Assembly: GCF_001540865.1 (NCBI RefSeq)
Contig: NC_033628.1
Coordinates: 496,001 to 560,000, forward strand
Direction of reading: 5' to 3'
Origin: Ananas comosus
Taxonomy: Eukaryota > Streptophyta > Magnoliopsida > Poales > Bromeliaceae
DNA: 64,000 nucleotides
The translations under genes and the position numbers were made by a program. This document shows, piece by piece, positions 46,508 to 57,540 of the stretch (position 1 is the stretch's first letter; every line of letters starts with the position of its first letter). Under the pieces are notes generated by a model. It did not search any database. It saw nothing but the letters and a program-made list of their open reading frames with translations, and was not told the DNA's origin.

Positions 46508-46658
46508 TTTCTCTTCTTCTGCTTCAATTTTGTAGTTACTTTAAATTCTCTCTCAACTCTATTTAATACTTTTCTCTCTTTCTCTGACTAAACGCAATCT
46601 CCGTAAATTAATTTTTATTTTATTTTTATTTTGGTTTTTTTTGGTTCTTAACGCTCTC

Positions 46659-46665
46659 TATAAAA
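46659..46665 (+). promoter_or_regulatory. TATA box of the CDPK-related kinase gene
   Basis: tataaaa within ctctctataaaaccctctca, 83 bp before the ATG at 46748. This leaves room for a short purine-rich 5' leader. Confidence 0.6.
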
Positions 46666-46747
46666 CCCTCTCACCTCTCTCTCTCCGATCCCAATCCCAA
46701 AGGAGGAGGAGGAGAAGAAGAGGGGATACGTAGACATATACGTATAG

Positions 46748-49700
46748 ATGGGCCAGTGCTACGCCAAGAACATCGCAACCGTCGAGTACGACGGCGCCGG
46801 CGCCGGAGATGACGAGGCCTCAGCCGGAGAGCTCCGCGACCAGCGGCGGACTGCCTCGCCGTCCCCCGGGGCGGGGGCGGCGGCGGCGGCGCGGTCGACC
46901 CCCCGGAGGTTCTTCCGCCGCCCCTTCCCCCCGCCGTCGCCGGCGAAGCACATCAGGGCCTCGCTCGCCAAGCGCCAGGGCCCGCCGAGGCCTCCCGAGG
47001 GCCCGATCCCCGAGGAGGCCGCCGCCGCCTCCGCTGCCTCCGCTGCAGCGGGGCCCGAGGGGGAGAGGGGTTTGGATAAGAGCTTTGGGTACGGGAAAAA
47101 CTTCGGGGCCAAGTACGAGATTGGGAAGGAGGTGGGGAGGGGGCACTTCGGGCACACGTGCTCGGCTAGGGCGAAGAAGGGGGAGATCAGGGGCCACCCC
47201 GTGGCCGTTAAGATCATCTCCAAAGCCAAGGTGCGAAAGAAGACATTTTTTTATCTTGTTGTTATGTTTCCCCTTCTCAATCCGTCGTTCTCGATTCTTC
47301 TTTCTCTATTAATTTCATATGTGATTATGTTCCCACCATATTATTGATTTGTCCTCTTCCTGTTCTAGTTGTGTGTGAAGCCAAAATCTTTTGGCTTGTT
47401 ATAGATGCGTATCTTCGTTGTCTTTTAACTCTTATGTAAAACAGCTAAAGTTCTAGTACTATAAATAAGTAAAGACTCAGTCCAGTTCTTTGCTCATGAC
47501 TCATGTTAAATGAGAATAGATGAGTGGAATAAATTTTTTTTTTAATAATTATAGACAACTCAGGAATTTGATTAAGGACAATGTTGTCTTTTTAATCCAC
47601 TCTTATTAGTGGGGGATCTTATAACATAATATCAAATTGTACGCTTGTATTTGTCTGAAGTGCCAATGTCAATTTGTAAAAGATTCACAAAACCTCTTCT
47701 TAGCAGTTCAATGTGTATGTAATAGACTGAAAAGATCTGTACAGTTCAAAGATTTGTAGAATCAAAAGCCCCGACAAGTGGAGATGCAGTGATTCAAATA
47801 TTATTGTACAATGAAGGAACGAGAAAATCCAAATCTTTTTCAATTTGCAAGAAAATAAGAAAAGCCCATAGCCAATGAGCTTTAATATATACGTAAATAA
47901 GCCCCAAGATGTTCACTGGCACTGGTTTCTCTACATAATACATGTTATTCACCTTGTAGAGCATCATGCGTGAGCCTCAAGTACTGTGGGGCAGCATTTT
48001 GTTTAGGTTTAAGGTCAACTAGTCTCATTTATAAACTTCTTTCTTTACTTGAACTGTTGTCTCGCATTGCGCATTCTGATTTATTTTACTTCTTTATATT
48101 CTATGTTTTGTATGAGGATTTTTTTTTTTTTCTCAATCTTCAGCCATGTTTACTTTTATTTTCTTGTCAGATGACAACACCAATATCTATTGAAGATGTT
48201 CGTAGGGAGGTGAAGATCCTGAAATCATTGTCTGGGCATACAAACCTGGTCAAATTTTATGATGCATGTGAGGATGCCCTTAATGTCTACATAATCATGG
48301 AGTATGTTTGTTTGTCTTATCCTTTTTGGTTTTTCAAAAACTTTTAGAAGGTATCTATTATTCGTAGTTGTTATCTATTATGAGATTGAACATAGCTGCA
48401 TGTACTGTTTTTGTTACTAAAGATGATACTTTTATGATCAGATTCAAAATCAGTTACTAAAAGACTTATGTTGTAGTTCCTGCTGACAAAAAACCATTCT
48501 AATTTTCCACGTGCATTTTTCTTTCAGTCGAGTTTTATTTTAATTGCAAGTGTCAGGGAAATCTTAGTTTTTCATCTCTTTTTTTTTTTTGTGTGTGTGT
48601 GTGTGTGTTTTTCAGATTGTGTGAAGGTGGAGAGTTATTAGACAGAATTCTATCCAGGTATTAGATGTTTCTATCCGAAAAGCTTATGTTGAATTCTTAT
48701 GTATGTAGCATCCTGATATAATATCCCTGTGCTCTGTTATAGAGGCGGAAGGTACTTGGAGGAAGATGCAAAAGTTATTGTCGTGCAAATTTTGAGTGTA
48801 GTTGCTTTTTGTCACCTTCAGGGCGTTGTACACCGCGATTTAAAGCCAGAGGTCTGATTCATGGGGTATTTGTATATTGATATTGCATGTGTTACTAATT
48901 GGGTACTATAAATTTTTATTTTTTTTATTTAGATTTATGTGGATCTTTTTGTTTTCTAGTGTAACTTGTTTTTGCTGATTTTCTGTTTCGTTCTATCTTT
49001 CAAACAGAACTTTCTATTCGGCACTAAAGAAGAAAATTCCCCTATGAAGCTTATTGATTTTGGTCTTTCTGATTTTATAAGACCAGGTAATTTCTGGCCA
49101 TAGTTTTATATTTCAAGCTGTATTAATGGCTGTCTATACATTCTGTTTATTATTATTATTTTTTTCCTTAGTAAGAATCACGTTATTAGATGTAGTTATT
49201 TTTACTCTTTCTTGTATACATTCTATGTTCTTTCTCTTAAAATATACCATATAGTTATGTTGCTGAGTTCTTCTTCCTGCCATTAATTATAAAATGCTTT
49301 TTCAATCCTAACTATTTCTGTTTCGTCCTGTTGTGGTATCCTCCTGTCTAGTTGGAGTCTTAAAACTTGTGGTTCTTTCCTGCAGATGAAAGATTGAATG
49401 ACATTGTTGGAAGTGCATATTATGTTGCTCCTGAAGTCTTGCATAGGTCATATAGCATGGAAGCTGACGTTTGGAGCACTGGCGTTATAACATATATTTT
49501 GTTATGTGGTAGTAGACCATTCTGGGCAAGGACAGAATCTGGAATATTCCGATCGGTGCTGAGAGCAGATCCTAATTTTGATGATTCTCCTTGGCCTTCT
49601 ATATCTCCAGAAGCTAAAGATTTTGTGAAAAGGCTTCTAAATAAAGATTATAGAAAAAGAATGACCGCTCCACAGGCTCTATGTAATTTTTCCTGTAACT

Positions 49701-52237
49701 TTTTAATATTTTCTGTAAGGAACTTTGCAGCAGTTTTAGGGCCTGTTTGGATCAACATATTTCTTTTGTTTAGTCGGGTTTTGGTAGTGATTATCGGGGC
49801 GTATATATGACCTTCTAGTCATTTTTCATGGGATATGGTAACTCCCCATGTATGTGGAATGTGTTATCCTGAAAAAAAAAAAGGATTACATGGCCCTGAA
49901 CGAAACCAGACTCCTAGGTTATAATAACAAAAGAAAATCTCCATAAGGAACAATTTTATCAGATGACTAGTTCCGACATCCAAACAAGTCTTCAGTGTCT
50001 ACCTTGTGCAATAGAAGTGTTTCCTTGAAAAAAAAAAAAAACTTCAGATAACTTCGTTGGGATTCGTTAATTTGTTTGTTGGGATGAAACTAATATTCTG
50101 TTTATGTGATGGCAGCTCACCCTTGGTTGCGAGATGAGCAGCGACAAGTCCCTCTTGATATATTTATCTATAAGTTAGTTAAAGCTTATCTTCGTGCAAC
50201 TCCTTTCAAGCGTGCAGCATTGAAGGTTTGACTTTCATTCTTAGATTTAAAACTACATCTGAATTCTCCTTCGACAATAATGCCATTTTGAGCTGCCTAG
50301 TAGATGCTCTTCTACATCTGGATTTGCCTTGGACATTCGTCACATTACTGATATGTGTTATCTGCAAGGAAACACATTGAGAAATAACCTGTTGTCATTT
50401 CTTAGCTTTGCTGCAATGTTATTCTCTTCTGTTTACTTTCTATTATAGATATCCATACAGACATATCTGTGTTTTTATTCCTGTGTTAATGTAATCATAT
50501 TATACTGTATTATTAGCATGTTTCTACATGTATATTACTTAATATGCATATGTCTATCTTGGCAAAATGTCTGTGTTTAGATAAATAAATGCATATTATC
50601 AAATAAGAGTGGGATCAACATATTTGAACAATCTGATATGTACAGGAAAGAATTAAACATTCTATTCATTATAGAACTGTATTCTCATTTGTCTTCTTCT
50701 ACTATTGCCTTTTTATGTTGATATTCTTAGTCTGTTCTTGGTGGCTTACTTCCTTTTTGTTACCAGGCCTTGTCCAAAGCGATACCAGAAGATGAGCTTG
50801 TCTATATTAGATCGCAATATAGCTTGCTGGAACCGAATAAAGATGGCCGTGTCTCCCTCGAAAATTTTAGGATGGTTAGTCCTTTGACTTTCAGTACTCG
50901 CATCTTCGTATGGAACTTATTATGCAATATATTAAAGGGTTTGACTCACTTATAACTATACACAATTTACTACTACATTAATATGCCAATACAACAGTAA
51001 ACATCTGTAGTTTGTAATCTACTTCTCGGTTGTTTATTGTGTGGTCAAATTATTTGCAGGCACTTGCAGAAAATGCAACCGAAGCTATGAAGGAGTCGAG
51101 GGTTTTTGACATCTTGCATGCGGTATGCCATCATTTCCGTATGTATAGCTAATGGATATAATATATCACATGTCAATTTCATTGGTGGTATCCATTAATT
51201 TCCCATACAAATGCTGCTAGCTGCACGTTATTTCTTTGTTATCTTCTCATAACTAATTTAATTACATTATGATGATATTCCATAACATTATCTTCGACAT
51301 TCATCAAGCTAGGCAGACAAAATTGGGAAAAACAGATAATTTTAGCAGAGATGAGAGAATTGTGCTATTTGAAACATGTTGGCTCCAGATATCAAGGACT
51401 TGATTTTGTGGCTACTTATTATCTATTTTCTTGTGTACTTCTCAACAACCAAAGGGAGAAAGTGTTGAGCCAATTTGAGAGAGCATACATACAGTATCCT
51501 CTTGTATCGGCAGCCCCAGTCCGCCAATATTATCACATCAAGTCAACCATGATGGTGCAAGTAGGATGGAAATTTTGCATTTTTGTGATAGTAGTTTAAG
51601 AAAACATGGGCCTGTGCAGGTGATTGTTAGCTGAGCATTTCAATAATATCGGCTACTAGCTTTATAGTTGGTAGAAGGATTGTCTAGTGAGACAAAGCGT
51701 TTCCACCTGCGAAATCTCTTTAGAGATTGGGGGGCAAAGTTTGGATTTACTGCAGAATCATCTCATTAACTTGAAACTAATAATTCTTTCTTTTCCTTTC
51801 GTACAAAATGAACCAAATAGATATGTAAACACATGATTTAAATTCCAGCTAGAGCCACTTTCATACCGGAGAATGGACTTTGAGGAGTTTCGTGCCGCGA
51901 CGATCAGCCCGTACCAGCTCGAGGCCTTGGAAGGGTGGGAACAAATAGCGACCACCGCATTCGAGTTCTTTGAGCAGGAAGGTAATCGAGTCATCACGAT
52001 TGAAGAACTCGCGCAGGTACTCGAACAATCCGCAATGCTTCACGAGGATGAATTTAGTGTTTACAGAAGTTTTGAGTAAAATCTGTTGTGCAGGAAATGA
52101 ACCTCTCCCCCGCGGCTTATTCTATGGTTCGCGACTGGATACGGCCGTCCGATGGCAAACTCAGCTTTTTAGGGTACACCAAGTTTTTGCATGGTGTGAC
52201 GATGCGTAGCGGCAATACGAGACACCACCACCGCTAG
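46748..52237 (+). CDS. CDPK-related protein kinase (CRK)
   Basis: Eleven exons: 46748-47230, 48171-48301, 48616-48657, 48743-48851, 49008-49086, 49386-49682, 50116-50225, 50767-50874, 51060-51122, 51849-52016 and 52094-52237. They sum to 1734 nt, 577 residues. The N-terminus MGQCYAKN fits myristoylation at Gly2 and palmitoylation at Cys4, predicting membrane attachment. An Ala/Pro/Arg-rich variable region follows to ~residue 115. The Ser/Thr kinase domain has GRGHFG, VAVKIIS, catalytic HRDLKPEN from 249, DFG 272-274, and [11 protein letters not shown]. The C-terminal part holds EF-hand-like segments ([26 protein letters not shown]) that lack several calcium ligands, the mark of CRKs versus true CDPKs. 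CRKs bind calmodulin and phosphorylate substrates largely independently of calcium. The protein is of normal family length and appears intact. A MITE-like insertion sits in the sixth intron. Confidence 0.95.
49737..49994. mobile_element. MITE-like insertion in a kinase intron
   Basis: Left end agggcctgtttggatcaaca and right end ccgacatccaaacaagtctt form an imperfect inverted repeat around tgtttggat. About 258 bp, non-coding, in the intron between exons 6 and 7. Such GGGCCTGTTTGG ends are typical of hAT-like elements. Confidence 0.55.
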
Positions 52238-52786
52238 ATTTACTCAATCGAGATTCCTATCATTTGTTTTTCTTTTTTTTTCCATTCATGTCATTTGATA
52301 TAGCAACTGAGTTTTACCTTTAACTTCTTTTTTTTTATTTACTTTTTGTTTATGTAGAGAATGCATGTAAGTGGGAATATTTCATATAAGGTACAAAAAT
52401 GCATGATGTACTAAAACGTGGGCCCAAACCACAGGAGCCCAGGAGATGAAAGGATCCTTTTTCGTAATGTTTTTAATTGGACTAGATTGGAACTTAATTA
52501 GACTAACATGAGCCTACAATAAGTTTTGGATGGTAATATTATTCAATTCGAATTAAATGTTTGGGACACCTATATTGAAGATGGTAATATTTTATATTTA
52601 ACACTATTCCTTGACGCTAAGACTCAAAATATTTTGATAGAAAATTAAATGAAACTAGGAAGTATCTTATCTTATAATAAAAGTTTAAAGTAGCCGATTA
52701 CTTTGAAAATTTAAACTTCAAAATGCTGATATTTAAATATCTTCGCGCAAATGTGAACTCAACCCACACGTTTCTCTCTTTTAGAG
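52238..52786. other. 3' flank of the kinase gene / intergenic
   Basis: Should hold the kinase 3' UTR; the rest is AT-rich with no gene-like signal. Confidence 0.4.
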
Positions 52787-53231
52787 ATGTCAAGGGGTTA
52801 GATTTGGGGTGGATTTTTAAAAATCTGAACCCGAACCAGAATCCGACTCCAAACCCGAGACTCGAACCCGAACCCGAACTCGATGGATTTTAAAAATTCA
52901 TATCCAAACCCGAACCCGAAAATTTGAATCCCAAATAATTATTTCTTTTTTTAATATTTCAAAATATATTATATTAAATCTAAAATTTTAAAATACAAAT
53001 TCAAATATAACATCAAATATATATATATTCGCACAAATAAATTCGGTTTCGGGTCGAGTTCGAGTTCGGGTCGAGTACAGTCAAAATCCATATCCAAATC
53101 CATATTCATCCGATTTCTACTTTTGATATCCATATTCGAATCTATATCCAGTTAGTATCGAATATATTCGTTTCATTCGGGTTTAGATTCAGATAAAATT
53201 TTGGATATCCATTCCTATTGACATCCCTACT
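52787..53231. repeat. Repeat with inverted ends and 'acccgaac' tracts
   Basis: Starts agagatgtcaaggggttag and ends cattcctattgacatcccta, an imperfect inverted pair around gatgtcaa. The left half holds tandem acccgaac words and the right half the inverse gttcgggt words. This suggests a decayed DNA element with subterminal repeats. Confidence 0.45.
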
Positions 53232-53624
53232 CTCATTGCGTGCTTTTGTAAAAAGCGCTTCTAACTTACCCTCAAAGCAGCAGATTATATAGCTGGCCAT
53301 TTGAGAGACATATAATCAAATCACGCGCATAAAAATTCAACAATCCGAGTCCAACTCGGAAACTCCTCTCTATATATTCCCCCACCCCTTCTCCTAATCT
53401 CTTTTGCTCATCTCGGATCCAATCCCATATATATATATATATATATATATCAATAATAATCCAACTGTGTTCCTTAGAACAAAAAAAATCGTAATGTCCA
53501 ACGTTCCCACATCGCTTTGTGAATCCTTGGCCCTGCTCTCTCTAATAAGAGATCCAATCACCTCCACCAACTCAATTCAATAACATCTAATCTCCACACT
53601 CGATCTCGCTTTTCTTTCTCCCGT

Positions 53625-53960
53625 ATGTGGGACTTCCGCATCCACAAGCCGTGGCGGATGCCGACGCCGAGGGGGTGCGTCGCGGTGAGGGTCGGGGCCG
53701 CGGGGGAGAGCCGGCAGCGCTTCGTCGTGCCGGTGGGCCACCTCAGCCACCCGCTGTTCGCCGCGATGCTGGCCGAGGCCAAGAGGGAGTTCGGCTTCGA
53801 CCAGAAGGGCGCCATCGTCATCCCCTGCCGCATCGATCACTTCCGCCGCGTCGAGGAGGTCATCCACCGCGACATCGACGACGGTGCCGCAGCGGCCGCC
53901 GACTTACATAACGAGCACCATCATCATCATCACCATCAGCAGCATCATCATCAATCATAA
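53625..53960 (+). CDS. SAUR-like auxin-responsive protein with His-rich tail
   Basis: A single-exon ORF of 111 residues, typical length and structure for the SAUR family. The core reads GCVAVRVGAAGESRQRFVVP, then HLSHPLFAAMLAEAKREFGF and GAIVIPCRIDHFRRV, which matches the SAUR domain nearly end to end. SAURs inhibit PP2C.D phosphatases and so activate plasma-membrane H+-ATPases in auxin-driven cell expansion. The C-terminus ends in a His/Gln-rich tail (NEHHHHHHHQQHHHQS) encoded by CAT/CAC repeats. A TATA-like ctatatattc lies at 53370-53379, about 245 bp upstream, and a (TA)n run at 53431-53450. The first in-frame ATG, just before the conserved region, is taken as the start. Confidence 0.92.
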   Translation: MWDFRIHKPWRMPTPRGCVAVRVGAAGESRQRFVVPVGHLSHPLFAAMLAEAKREFGFDQKGAIVIPCRIDHFRRVEEVIHRDIDDGAAAAADLHNEHHHHHHHQQHHHQS

Positions 53961-54990
53961 CCATCATCACCATGCTAGGTGTTTTCGTGCATGAAGCACG
54001 TACGTACGTACGTAGTACGTATGTGGAGTTAGTGAGTTAGTTTAGGGTTTGGCGCCTTTTTCACGTTAAAGTGTAAATAGAAGGCAAACACAATTAGTTT
54101 ATTTTTAATTGCTCTAAAATTCGATATTTTCAGTGTCATAATTTGTGATGCTTTTGATTATGGATATTAATATCAAATACGAGAATTTTACTTAGATTTG
54201 GTTTCTGAAATTATAATTAATTATGAGCAAGTGCCATAGACAATTATAAGAATCTACTTTGGATGCTAGAGCAATAGATGCATATATCTCAGATTTATTA
54301 TTTGAAACGCGTTTTGTAGTTTGTATCTCAAGAGGCATGAAATATATTGTTGCCTTTTCCTAATTAGTTTCCAAGGAATAAATAATAATTATAATGTTTT
54401 CCTACTATATGATAAATTGATTAATAACTTTTTCTGTGGATTCTTATCAAACTAGAGTTAATCTCATCTAATGAGTGTAAATTTTTATTGTGCACCATAC
54501 GTTCAATTGAGGCAAACAAATCTAATTTGATATTAAATCAAAGAGTAATACCCTCTAACGGCTATTTAATGATTCAACGCCTTTACATTGATAGTTACAT
54601 AGCTAGAGTTGTTCAATTTTTTATACCGTACTAGAATGAACTAAATTTGCTAAAAATAAATGAACTTTATTTTTTTTCAGAAGTATTCTAACTCAATTTG
54701 CTCATGGATTTCCACTTCAAAGTCTAAATTTCCTGCTTCAGAGCATTACCTTCTGCAATAAGAGAGACTTGTACAACGCTCTGACCTTTGAGTTTGAAAC
54801 ATTTGGTCCAAATTTAAATTTAATGAAAGAGTCAATTAGAACAATGAAGCTTATTAAATTTTGATTAATGATATCGAATCAAAGAGACTTTGCCTACGCA
54901 ATGTTATCCTAGCTTTAATCTCGTGCACCCCACGAAAATCAAACTATATATGCAGAAATTAATGTTTGAAAAAATAATAAGAACAAATTG

Positions 54991-55036
<46 letters not shown>

Positions 55037-55184
55037 CAATAAATATTTTCTCATAATGACACAGAACAAATTGTTTTGCTCGGCTCTATAATTCAAGGGA
55101 AAAAGTAGCTGGATTGTAATGACGATTTGAACAAAAGTTGCACCAAAGCAATTATAAACCTTATATAATTAAAAGGTGTCTTAA
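53961..55184. other. 3' flank of the SAUR gene / AT-rich intergenic
   Basis: Contains a short tandem run of acgt at 53999-54016, possibly in the 3' UTR, and a (GA)n microsatellite at about 54994-55034. No gene-like signal. Confidence 0.4.
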
Positions 55185-55199
55185 CTTTAATCATGAGAA

Positions 55200-56324
55200 G
55201 CGCCAATGATGCAAACTCATCAGAACTATCTATTACACCAGAAGATGACCTCTACTCGAGGGCCCGACCTTCGCCCCACATTTGCAATGGTGGAAAGGAG
55301 TACTCCGCTGCCGCGAGGTTTTCACCTGTGGATTAACTTACGAGTTAGGTGACGGGCAGAACATCAGAATGTGGTCGGACATCTGGATTGGAGATCTCCC
55401 ACTCCGCACTCTCTTTCCGGAAATTTTTGCAAATATCACAAACAAGGATGTTAGACTTTCTCAGTGCTGGAACGTCAACGGATGGCGATGGCGGTTCATC
55501 TACCGTGGTTTTGTAGCGTCCGTATCTGCTGATAGGCGTGGTCAACTCACGATGCTCAAAGATCTGCTTCAAAACCGCACACATTGCAACGAACCGGATT
55601 CATACAAATGGAGGTGGACTTCAAACCAGCTTTTCACAGTCAAATCCCTCTACCAGTTCGTTACAAATACCGGTGAGATCAATCGAAGAAACTGCGACAT
55701 CTGGAACCTGAAAATCCCATCCAAAGTCAAAGTCTTCATCTGGTTACTGTTTCGGAAAAGACTACCAACAGCTGACAGATTGATAAACAGGGGCATTGAC
55801 ATCGACCAACATTGTGTCTTCTGTGCGGTGATGGCAGAAAACTGTGATCATCTTTTCTATAACTGCGTCTTTGTTCGATATCTACTACTCAGTGTAGGAG
55901 GTTGCCACCCCCGGGATGATAACCTAAGTGACGTCTGCAAGCTCTGGTCAGCTAACACTACCATTTTTGGAAAGTCTACACGTTCGAATAGACTCATCTT
56001 GCTAGCTGCGATCTAGTGGGTGGTCTGGACGGATAGAAACAACTCCGTGTTCCGGGCAGTATCGACGAACGCTACCCGGTCACTAGAACAGATCAACCTT
56101 CTGATGAGCGACCGGAACGTGCTGCGACAGTAAACTGCTAACTCCCTATCTTTTTCTACCCTTCCCCACATTCCTCTTGCTTTTGTAATCTTTTTGCACT
56201 ATCTTCTTTTCTTTCCTCGCCTTGCCTTTTCTTGGAGGCCTTAGCTGCTTCCATCATGTACGCCCAGTTCATATTAGTTAGTGAATGAAGCGGGTAGCTT
56301 ACTACCTTTTTCTAAAAAAAAAAC
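55200..56324 (+). mobile_element. 5'-truncated LINE with 15-bp target duplication
   Basis: A non-LTR retrotransposon 3' end with a poly-A tail (56314-56323), flanked by ctttaatcatgagaa at 55185-55199 and 56325-56339. The ORF from 55282 carries the zf-RVT region that closes many plant L1 ORF2 proteins: NIRMWSDIWIGDLPL, WNLKIPSKVKVFIWLLFRKR, and a zinc-binding CVFCAVMAENCDHLFYNC. The frame is cut by TAG at 56014-56016 where related elements have Trp; coding resemblance continues past it (WVVWTDRNNSVFR). Only the last ~1.1 kb is present, the usual result of incomplete target-primed reverse transcription. Confidence 0.9.
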
Positions 56325-56468
56325 CTTTAATCATGAGAAATATCTACTTCGTTTGGTTCCATGGTCACTGGACCATGCAGAACCCGGGATGCTTCATATT
56401 GTTTTATTTTTTATTTATTCTTTTTTGAATGCAGACTCCTAAGCCTCATTTTGGATCTGATTAAATTT

Positions 56469-56985
56469 CACTACAATAAAAATGGTGTATAGCGACACTC
56501 TTAAATGTTGGTATAGGTTAAAAAAAATATTGTTGGCTAAATTACCGACATTTTTAAAAAGTGTTGCTATATGTGAGATCGCTAGGTATATAGTGACAGT
56601 TTAAGAGTGTCAGTATAATCTAAAAAGAATGCTGCTAATTTATATATTTATTTAAGCATTTAGCAACCGCCGGAACCCTACCTTGTCGGTTGCGGCGCGG
56701 AGGAGGAAGAGAGCAAGGGGCTCTTCGTCTAGGATTTCAATGGATTGAGTGAGGGGAGAAGAAAAAATGGTGATCGATTTTTTTTTTTTTCTTTTCCTTT
56801 TCTATTTGTAATCGGGCTGAATGGGCTGGTTAGGGTGGATTGAGTAAAGTAACCTTTTATTTTTTGTTGGATTAGACTTTATATTTAGGCCTTACTAGAA
56901 ATTTTAAAAAAAATTTGGTATAAATAAGACACTTTTACAAAAGTATTCCAAAAATGTATCGTTATAATTTAATTTTGTTGTAGTG
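56469..56985. mobile_element. CACTA-type non-autonomous element (copy 2, intact ends)
   Basis: Starts cactacaataaaaatggtg and ends ttttgttgtagtg. It is flanked by a 3-bp duplication ttt (56466-56468, 56986-56988), as expected for CACTA elements. The 517-bp body is non-coding and matches 42267-42756. It must be moved by a transposase encoded elsewhere. Confidence 0.85.
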
Positions 56986-57540
56986 TTTACTTGGTCGAAA
57001 CCCGACCTGGCTTGAAAAGCTTTAGTTTTTGGCCATTTAATCTCCACCGTGTCGCAAATGACTAAGTCGGATCACATCGGATCGAGTGAAATAAAAAATC
57101 CACGAGTCAGAATGAATCAGTTGAAGAAACCAAAAGCTCAGGTTTCGATCCACCAAAAAAACACATCATCATTTGCAGGATTGAGTAGTGCAACATATGA
57201 GAAGGAGCAGAGGCTCACATACACGTCTCAATTACTGCATAAATTAATACTCGTATTGATCATGATGAGCACAAACAACAAGTCCCAAAGCTCCGTGTTC
57301 CGCGGCTATTTTAGTATCTCACTAACCCACTCACACCTCACCGTTTCAAAGCTCCCTTTCTTACAAGGGAGTCTCAAAGAATTAGATACATCGAATCGAG
57401 GCGAAAGTTCGAAGGCGAAGAAAGGACGGGCACGTAAGAAAATAGATAATCTAATGCTACACATCAACGGCAAAATTGCTTCAATGTTGGATAGCAATAA
57501 TAGCAAAGAAGATACTCCGGGCGATGAAAAGCGTCGACTG
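56986..57540. other. Intergenic / 3' flank of the methyltransferase gene
   Basis: Should hold the 3' UTR of the minus-strand gene ending at 57541. A plus-strand ORF across 57049-57630 runs into the antisense of its last exon and is not taken as a gene. Confidence 0.4.

Noticed and set aside
46759..47229. Several long frames on both strands opposite kinase exon 1
   Set aside because: They are shadows of the GC-rich first exon; only the plus-strand frame carries kinase motifs and splices onward correctly.
53558..53867. Minus-strand ORFs over the SAUR gene
   Set aside because: Shadows of the GC-rich SAUR frame.
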